Of a DNA stretch of 64,000 nucleotides, positions 56,608 through 64,000 are shown piece after piece. The stretch lies in the NCBI GenBank assembly GCA_963383645.1, contig OY726569.1:80506211-80570210 (forward strand), in the 5' to 3' direction. A program made the position numbers and the translations under genes. Each line of letters begins with the position of its first letter. Position 1 is the first letter of the stretch. Source of the DNA: Muscardinus avellanarius. Lineage: Eukaryota > Chordata > Mammalia > Rodentia > Gliridae. The notes beneath the pieces were generated by a model. It had not been told where the DNA came from. It saw only the letters and a list, made by a program, of their open reading frames with translations, and searched no databases.

Positions 56608-56650
<43 letters not shown>

Positions 56651-56863
56651 TTCCTTGTGATACTAGGATTGAACCCAAGAGCCTCATGCAAGTTAAGCAA
56701 ACATTCTACCACCACTGAACTATATTTCTATCCCTTTTTATTTATTTTATTTTTTGTTTTGAGATAGTCTCACTAAAATGCCCAGGCTGGCCTTGAACTT
56801 GATATATTCCTGCCTCAACTTTCTGAGAAACTGAGATTACGAGTATGTACTACCATACCTGGC
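56563..56863 (-). mobile_element. (TG)n(CA)n inverted tract plus SINE
   Basis: (TG)n 56,563-56,600, ATA, then (CA)n to 56,650, followed by a SINE-like unit (ACTAGGATTGAACCCAAGAG). This retains a longer tRNA-like ID segment (CATGCAAGTTAAGCAAACAT), unlike the deleted dID. Confidence 0.88.
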
Positions 56864-56880
56864 CCATCATGCTAATTTTT

Positions 56881-57098
56881 TTTTTTTTTTTTCAGAATGG
56901 GGATAGAACCCAGGGGAGGATTGTTCTATTTCTGAGCCACCGCCCTGGCCCTATCTTTTTATTTTGTATTTTGAAACAGTTTCACTAATTGTGGAGGGCC
57001 TCACTAAGTAGGTGAGGCTGGCAGCAAACCTGTGATCCTCTAGTCTCAGCCTCTCATGTGCTGGGATTGCAGCATGTGCTACTACACTATGCCTGGCT
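56881..57098 (-). mobile_element. B1-dID SINE
   Basis: From poly-T (56,876-56,892) and GGGGATAGAACCCAGGGG to CTATGCCTGGC. Confidence 0.92.
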
Positions 57099-57330
57099 GC
57101 TATTTTGGCAGGGGTGAGGGTTGGGGAGGGGGCTGGGGATTAAACCCAGGGGCATTGTATAGCTGAGCTCCACTCCAGCCTAGTTTTTATTCTTTATTTT
57201 GAAACAGGGTATCACTAAACTGCAGAGAGCCTCACAGTTGCTAAAGCTTACTATGAACCTGCGATCTTCCTATCTCAGCCTCCCAAATACAAGATTACAA
57301 GAATGTGCCACCACGCCCAGCTGCTATTTT
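57097..57330 (-). mobile_element. B1-dID SINE with 10-bp TSD
   Basis: CTGCTATTTT at 57097-57106 and 57321-57330. Body GGGGATTAAACCCAGGGG to CACCACGCCCAG. Confidence 0.9.
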
Positions 57331-57420
57331 TAATCAAACATGGGTTGCTTTAGGCAGATTGTAGCCTTTCATGATATTGAAACCCACTGTTGAGACATTT
57401 TAAAATTTTTATTTATTTAT

Positions 57421-57850
57421 TTTCATGGTACTGAGAATTGAACCCAGGAGCATTCTACCTCTGAGTTACACCCTTGACCATATTTTAATTTTTATTTTGA
57501 AACAATCTCAGAAGGTTGTGGAGGGTTTCACTAAATTGCTAAGGCTGGCCGGGCGTGGTGGTGCACGCTTATAATCCCAGCATTCGGGAGGCTGAGATCA
57601 GAGGATCGTGGTTTGCGGACAGCCTCAGCTACTTAGGCCCTTTGCAACTCAGTGAGACCTGGTCCAAAATAAAGAATAAAAAATAGGGCAGGGGTGTAGA
57701 TTGGAGGTCAAATGCCCCTGGGTTCCATCCCCAGACCCGCAAAAAAAAAAAAAAAAAAAAAAAAAATTGCTAAGGCTGGTTGTGAACATGGGATCCTCTG
57801 GCGCAGCCTCTTAAGCACTGGGATTACAGGCGTGTGCCACCATGCCTGAC
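57421..57850 (-). mobile_element. B1-dID SINE interrupted by another SINE
   Basis: Outer copy 57,421-57,548 and 57,764-57,850. The break carries AAATTGCTAAGGCTGG on both sides (57533-57548, 57764-57779), proving the inner element is a later insertion. Confidence 0.95.
57549..57763 (+). mobile_element. Inner B1-dID SINE (younger)
   Basis: Starts CCGGGCGTGGTGGTGCACGC and ends in an A-only tail of about 26. It belongs to the form with ATCCCCAGACCCGC, as at 9,693. Confidence 0.96.
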
Positions 57851-58544
57851 TCATTAATTTTTTTTAATATGGAGAAAAAATATATATGTATGTACACACA
57901 CACACACACACATATATCTTATAATCTTCTCACTGTTGAAAATGGAGATTTTGCCTCAGTGTGGCTAAAAAAGAAAAGAAAAAGATGCTTTGAAAAATAT
58001 CCTTTTGGAAACGATAGCTTGTGTATGTTTCTTCCCCAGGATATCTTGTTAAACTATGAAAAAACTGTCTCTGTGTTAGAGACTGTTCACTCTGCCTGTT
58101 CTAAGATACAGCTCCAAATGCAGAGCCTGTGGTCTAGAAGTGAGCTACTTCAGTTTTCTGTTTTCAATGCCAGACCATCTACTGTGGTCAGGTTTTGATA
58201 ATATAAATTCTAGTTATCTGAGAGCTGGAGAAACTGAAATAGATAACAGCTCTTATGAAAGTTTTACTCGTTTCAAAGTGAGAAGAACTCATTCTCCCAT
58301 GGGCTGTCTCCCTAGTCTGTGACTTCAGAATTCTTTTGGTAATGTGGATGTCAAAGTCTTGGTAGCTATGAAGGAATAATGAGTGGAGTAGTAGCAGACA
58401 TGGAATGAAAAAAAGTTTTTTTTAAATCTTCCTATTTCCTCCCTTGTATTAAAAGAAATACTGTCAAGAATCATCTTGCTTATTCTTTAATACGTCTGCT
58501 GGGATGTGTCACAGTTTATTTACATACAGATTAAAGTGTAGACA

Positions 58545-58758
58545 TTTTTTTTTTCTTTGCAGTACTGGGGATGGAACCCAGTGCATTCTACCTCCGAGCT
58601 ACACCCCCAGCCCTATTTTTTATTCTTTATCTTGAAATGGGGTCTCGCTGAATTGCATAGAGCCTCACTAAGTAGCTGAGGCTGGCCATGAACCCGCGAT
58701 TCTCCTGTCTCAGCCTTCCAAATGCTGGGATTACAAGCATGCACCACCACACCTGGCT
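58545..58758 (-). mobile_element. B1-dID SINE
   Basis: TTTGCAGTACTGGGGATGG to CACCACACCTGGC. Confidence 0.94.
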
Positions 58759-59238
58759 TAGAACTTTACTTTTTATTTAATTAATTAATTTATTCATTAA
58801 TTATTTTTGTGGTGCTGAGGGTGGAACCCAAGGGCTTTTCTACCTCCAGGGTATACTCCCAGACCTATTTTATACTTTATTTGGAAACAGGGTCTCACTA
58901 AGTTGCTGAGAGCCCCACTAAGTATATGAGGCTGGCTTCGAATCTGTGCGATCCTCCTGTCTCAGCCTCCCAAGCACTGGGATTACAAGGGTGTGCCACC
59001 GCGCCTGGCCTAGAACTTTACTTTTTTTTTTTTTTTTGGTGGTGGTGGTACTGGGGTTCCTGGAAACCCTTCTACCTGCAGGCTATACTCTCAGACCTAT
59101 TTTATATTTTTATTTGGAAACAGGGTCTCTTAAGCTAGCAAGGCTGGCTTCGAACCTGCTCGATCATCCTGTCTCCGCCTCCCAAGCATGGTGATTACAA
59201 GCGTGTGCCACCACGCCCGGCTTAGAACTTTACTTTTT
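58759..59238 (-). mobile_element. Two SINEs at one target site
   Basis: TAGAACTTTACTTTTT occurs at 58759-58774, 59011-59026 and 59223-59238. Between the first two lies a variant copy (about 58,775-59,010). Between the last two lies a short-variant copy (59,027-59,222, GGGGTTCCTGGAAACCC). Confidence 0.95.
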
Positions 59239-59324
59239 AATCAGTGATCGAGAGCTGTCCAAGTCACTCTCCACCTTGTAAAATTGTTAAGATGAAATTG
59301 ATCATTAAAATTAGGTTAAAACTA

Positions 59325-59830
59325 TATATGGTGGCACACACTTTTAATCCCAGTACTTGAGAGGCTGAAATCAGAGGATTACAGGTTCGAGGCCAGCCTT
59401 AGCTACTTAGGCCCTCCAACTTAGTGAGACCCAGTTTCAAAATAAATAGTGCACGCTTGTAACCCCAATACTTGCGAGGCTGAGACAGGAGGATCACCAG
59501 TTCGCAGCCAGCCTCTGCAACTTATGAGGCCTTCTGCAACTTAATGAGACCCTGTTTCAAAATAAAAAAATAAAGGCCAGGCATGGTGGCGCACGCTTGT
59601 AATCCCCATGCTTGGGAGGCAGAGACAGGAGGATTGCGCAGGTTCAAAGCCAGCCAGGCACGCTGGCTTAGGAGACCCTCTTTCCAAATAAAAATGTAAA
59701 AATAGGTCTGGGAGTGTATCCCAGAGGTAGAAGGGCTTCCAGGAAACCCAGTACCACCAAAAAATAGGACGAGGGGGGGCGTTGCTTGGAAGTAAAATGC
59801 CCCTGGGTTCAATCCTTAGTACTGCAAAAA
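59325..59830 (+). mobile_element. SINE cluster with nested copy
   Basis: 59,325-59,444 is a B1 half. 59,445-59,574 is another B1 half whose ID half reappears at 59,759-59,825 (GCTTGGAAGTAAAATGCCCC). The short-variant SINE 59,575-59,758 splits it, with AAAAAATA on both sides. Confidence 0.88.
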
Positions 59831-59911
59831 AAAAAACAAAAAACAAAAAACAAACAAACAAAAAAAAAAAACAAAGAAGGAAAGAAGGAAAGAGAAAAGA
59901 AAAAAAGTTAA

Positions 59912-60106
59912 AGCTGGATGGCCTGTGCTGCAATTTTAGTACCTGAGAGCCTGAGACAGAAAGATCACAGTTTCAAGACCATCTTCAGCTAGTGAAACCT
60001 TGTATTGAAATTAAAAAAAAAGTAGGCCTGGGAATATAGCATGGAGGTAGAATGACTCTTGATTCAACTTCCAGTACCAAAGTGTGTGTGTGTGTGTGTG
60101 TGTGTG
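59912..60106 (+). mobile_element. B1-dID SINE with (TG)n
   Basis: Diverged SINE to CAACTTCCAGTACC (60,078), then (TG)n 60,081-60,106 and G7. Confidence 0.88.
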
Positions 60107-61087
60107 TTGGGGGGGGTTAGGTTAGCCTGGTCAGTGGATAGTTTTTTTTTTAAAGTATGCATTAGGTATATTAGATTTGAAAATGTGTGTCACAATCAGC
60201 TTTATTTCTAATTTTCTTAAATTGTCTTTTTGTTAACTAAATATTGAGTACTTAAAGTTCAACCAATATGGGTATGTGAGATCAAACTATTTTTCTTTTA
60301 TAAACGAATTAGTTGGGTGATGGCCTGAAGTCACATTGAGGGGCCTTCCTTACGTGATGTATTAGAGGCTGATCTCATAGGAAAGAAAATGTTCCCTTCT
60401 CTTGGAAGGCAAGTGACAGAGATAGAGTGCTAAACCTCCCCCCTCTTTCTGCAGCCCAAGCTGACCTTCTGCAGCCCCTTGGTGCCTCTTGTTTTCTTAT
60501 TTTTATAGAAAATCAATATCCCTTCTGACACAAACAATAGCTCAGAAGCAAGAATAAATGGGAGAAAGCTGAGATCTCTGTCCATCACCTCTCACTTTAA
60601 CTCCCCCAAACTCTTTAATTATGAGCCTGCTTTGCTCCAGGTATTTGTGACAGTGAAATTGCTAAATGAGGACCATTTTAACCAAAGATTGGGTGATCAA
60701 TAATACTCCATAGCAGTAGCTTGTTGGATCAATAGCATTCATTATTTCATGGTTAAGGTAAGTAGCCTCCTTTGCAAGTGGAGGTCATTAATCAGGGGTT
60801 ACTGGAGCTGTGGAAAAGAATGTATGTGGTAAGTTGAGGATGTTCTGTTTTCTGTCCTGTAAATAGGGATGTTGACCAAGAGTGTATTTACCACTGTTGT
60901 GATTGGTAGTATTCATTATCATGAATAGCTAGTATAATATGAGTAGCTAGTATAGCGTGCTTATGTAGGTTTATTCAAGGTTCTGCTAGTATATTCTTAG
61001 GAAGAACTGAAAAAGACAACTTGGGAGTTAGATATGATGTTACTGTATTTGAAGGTCTATCTCTTGAAAAAGGCCTACCTCTTCATG

Positions 61088-61140
61088 TGTGGCTCTGGGA
61101 TTGTATCCAGGGGCATTCTCCCTCTGAGTTGTAGCCCCAT
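61088..61140 (-). mobile_element. ID half remnant
   Basis: CTGGGATTGTATCCAGGGGC ... GAGTTGTAGCCCC; no B1 half. Confidence 0.75.
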
Positions 61141-63211
61141 TATTTTCCTCAGTTCAGTCCCCATTGCTCAAAAAAGAAAAAAAGTCTCCTTGCAAAAATG
61201 TTCGGGTTATTCTAGAGAAAAGAACTAGGACTCAGTGATAAAAACTACACAGAGTTAAATACTCCAGTATAAAATGTAACATTCTAAGAATCAGAACTTT
61301 AAAAATTTAGAGCTTTAAAAATGAAGTGAACTGTCAGGTAATGAGTTCTGAATCACTGGAGTGACTCAAGCATGGGCATGATCACTTTAAGCATCAAGAA
61401 GTTCAAACGGAAACGCTTTTAAGGGCCCTTGTAACATGAGATGCTGCGATTCTCAGTCACAACCTACTTCTCACCATTGTGACTTCTTATTGTAACAGGT
61501 ATCTGTTAGGCTGCCCACTATAATACTTACCAAAATTTTTTGTACATTTACATCACCAGAAACCAGGACTTAGAGCTTAGTCTTTTACCAAGAGTCCCCT
61601 TCAAACTGCAAGGCTGATAGAACTGTGTGTGAGAATGAGAGTAGAGGCAGACGTTAGCAGTGCTGAGCCTGCCCTGAAGGAAGAGACAGCCCTTGGTTTA
61701 GAAATGCCGGCAGCTCTTGTTTAGAAAGTCAGGGTCTGTCTCAGTCAGAAAATAGGGCAGCTGTACTTTTGGCAGTATGTTGTTCAATCTGTATGTTTTG
61801 GTTTCCATTTTGAGGCTCTGACTCCCAGAATTTACTTGGGTAGGAAAGTTTAACGTTTTCTGTATATTTGTATTTATGTCTAAGAAGCATTTACAGGGTA
61901 TTGAGTCCTGGGAAGTATAGTCTTCAAGAATAGAATTTACTTTTGGGATGGCCAAAGAAGGAAACAGTTATCTCTGTACTGCATCCTGGATATCACAATG
62001 TTTTGTATGTCTCTATTTATTGTAGATTTCTGGAGTAGATTCAAAATTAGTGAGGGTTAGGAGAAGATCCTGTCTCAGTCTGGCATACCTGTATGAGATA
62101 AAAGCCTACCAGTAACACTAGGAATTAAGCTAGAGGCTCTACCTAGCCTCTGCGTCAGTTGTACCTCTGAGAAGAGCATGTTACCCATATCCATATGTGT
62201 AGAGAATGGGCCAAGGGTAATCTATGCACCCTTTCTGTTGGCAAATATGAACAAGAGGCCTTTGAACACATTCTGCAGGATAAGGGAAAATTCTTCTGAA
62301 ATTTCAGAGGAAGAACAAATCTTTGAAGGTGATCGCCAGTGGGAAATCGAAGAATATTTTTTAAAATCTTCATCAGGATACAAAAAACAATCATTTTGAA
62401 ATAGGAACAGGAAGTTATAGGAGAGAAAGATGGCTATTCAAAAACCCTCTAGTTTGAGAAAACAGTAGAAATATACCCCGACAGGTATCAACTCTTTCTT
62501 GATCCAGGAGATAGTCTTTGAGCCTGTTTCTTTTATTTAGAATATGCGGAGAGACACTAGATTCTATGTTTAAAAAAAAAAAAAAGATCAAGGAAGTACT
62601 GCCTTGTGTTTACAAGTGGCTGAAAATGAATAGGAAAGAGAATTGATAGATTTTGTGATAAACATGTACAAACTTTTATTTGAAAACATTCAAACAGAGG
62701 AGACTATAGTCATTGCAGAGTAGAACTTGTAATACTTGCAGGCCAGGAACCTACAAACTTTCTCTCTAATGAGGTAGATAATATTTGAGGGTTTTATGGG
62801 CTGTGTATTCTCTGTTGTAGTTATTCATATTTGCAGCTGAATACAAAAGAAGCCACAGGATGTGTTAATGAATGAGTGGGGCTGTGTCCAATAAAACTAT
62901 TTACATACAGTGAAATTTAAATTTGATTTCATTTCTACATACCACAAAATACTTTTTTTTAAATTTCCCCCACACAACATAAAATTGTAAAACCATTCTT
63001 GTATTATTTTCTAATGTCTAAATCTTAGTAGTGAGTAGTGATGCTGACCAATAGAGCATATACCATGGTGGTAAAGTAGAATCTGTACTATGTCCTAATG
63101 TGCTTTGTACCTCTCCTTAATATCAAGAGAAGTGCAAAATAAAATAGAAAATTTGCTTTATCCTTGAGGTGAGATGAGAATAATATGATAATATTATGAT
63201 ATATAAAATAA

Positions 63212-63430
63212 CAATGAGCCGGGCATGGTGGCGCACGCTTGTAATCCCCACGCTTGGGAGGCGGAGACAGGAGGATTGTGCTGGTTCGAAGCCAGTCTCA
63301 CAGGCTTAAGAGACCCTGTTTCCAAATTTTAAAAAATATATAAAAATAGGCCTGGGCGTATAGCCTGGAGGTAGAAGGGCTTCCAGGAACCCCAGTACCA
63401 CCAGAACAAACAAACAAACAAATAAATAAA
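63212..63430 (+). mobile_element. Short-variant SINE
   Basis: GAGCCGGGCATGGTGGCGCAC start, CAGTCTCACAGGCTTAAG deletion junction, GGCTTCCAGGAACCCC end, tail (AAAC)n(AAAT)n. Confidence 0.95.
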
Positions 63431-63481
63431 TACATAAAATAAAAATGAGAGAGACCACTAATGATCTTAAGAATTGCTAGA

Positions 63482-63700
63482 AGCTGGGCATGGTGGTACA
63501 CTCTTGTAATTCCAGTGCTTGCAAGGCTGAGACAGGAGGATCGCACAGGTTCAAAGCAGCCTCAGCTACTTAGTGAGACCCTGCTTCCAAATAAAGTATA
63601 AAATAGGTCTGAGAGTAGAGTCTGGAGGTAGAAAAGCTCCTGGGTTCCACCCCCAGTACCACCAAAAAATAAATAAATAAATAAATAAAAAAAATAAAAA
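63482..63700 (+). mobile_element. Variant B1-dID SINE
   Basis: CTGAGAGTAGAGTCTGGAGG ID half; GGTTCCACCCCCAGTACC end; tail (AAAT)n. Confidence 0.95.
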
Positions 63701-64000
63701 GAATTACTAGAAATACAAAAGAACACTAGTAAGTTTAGCAGGCATAGATCCTTAAACTCAAGTGGTAAAATTGTAGTATTTCAGTGCAGAGCCCTTTGAA
63801 GATTCTAGTGGTATAGTTTTGTGAGAAATAAAGCTGCTTTACTGGCCCTTGCTGTGATAGGTCTCATGCATCTGTTATTGAAAGACAAATAAGTAAGGAA
63901 AGCATTGCTACTAATGTAACCAGCCCATTTAAGATTTAGCATTGACAAGATATTTGTAAATGTTGGGAAATACAAAATGATTTTAGAGTTTTGATCCAAG

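Noticed and set aside
61698..61955. 85-codon minus-strand frame
   Set aside because: No recognisable protein and lies antisense in an intron; conservation not testable here.

Overview
This window is mammalian nuclear DNA, most likely from a squirrel-family rodent (ground squirrel, marmot or similar). The main evidence is the dominant short interspersed repeat. About 60 copies carry a B1 (7SL-derived) left half joined to an ID-like, tRNA-derived right half, the B1-dID type known from sciurids and relatives. MIR, L1, MaLR/ERVL LTR, Tigger and hAT fossils are general mammalian background. There is no bacterial or phage gene organisation. Nearly all long open frames cross simple repeats, SINEs or CpG-rich DNA and are not genes.

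Layout. Positions 1 to about 51,590 are intergenic: single-copy DNA densely interrupted by repeats, with no convincing protein-coding exon. Several repeat-free, mixed-composition islands (about 1.1, 14.6, 22.3, 30.1, 31.7, 33.8, 36.0 and 38.1-38.5 kb) look like conserved non-coding or enhancer DNA, and two CTCF-like motifs lie at 1.3-1.6 kb. Positions 51,590-52,170 are a CpG-rich promoter with ETS, Sp1/KLF and ZNF143-like motifs and an apparent non-coding first exon ending at 51,900. Intron 1 follows. Exon 2 of GPATCH2L (53,963-54,634) holds the start codon and the first 220 codons. The remainder to 64,000 is intron 2, packed with SINEs; the next coding exon was not found and probably lies beyond the window.

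So the window contains one real gene, GPATCH2L on the + strand, with its upstream territory. In human this territory lies between IFT43 and GPATCH2L on 14q24.3 (placement from general knowledge, not shown by the sequence).

I found no undescribed molecular system. The interesting material is architectural: a spliced upstream ORF that would overlap the GPATCH2L start codon; a multi-layer nest of transposons at 39.6-44.5 kb; a 109-bp templated duplication between neighbouring LTRs; two SINEs inserted at the same target site; a three-part SINE that moved as one unit; and microsatellites that mostly grow from SINE 3' ends.
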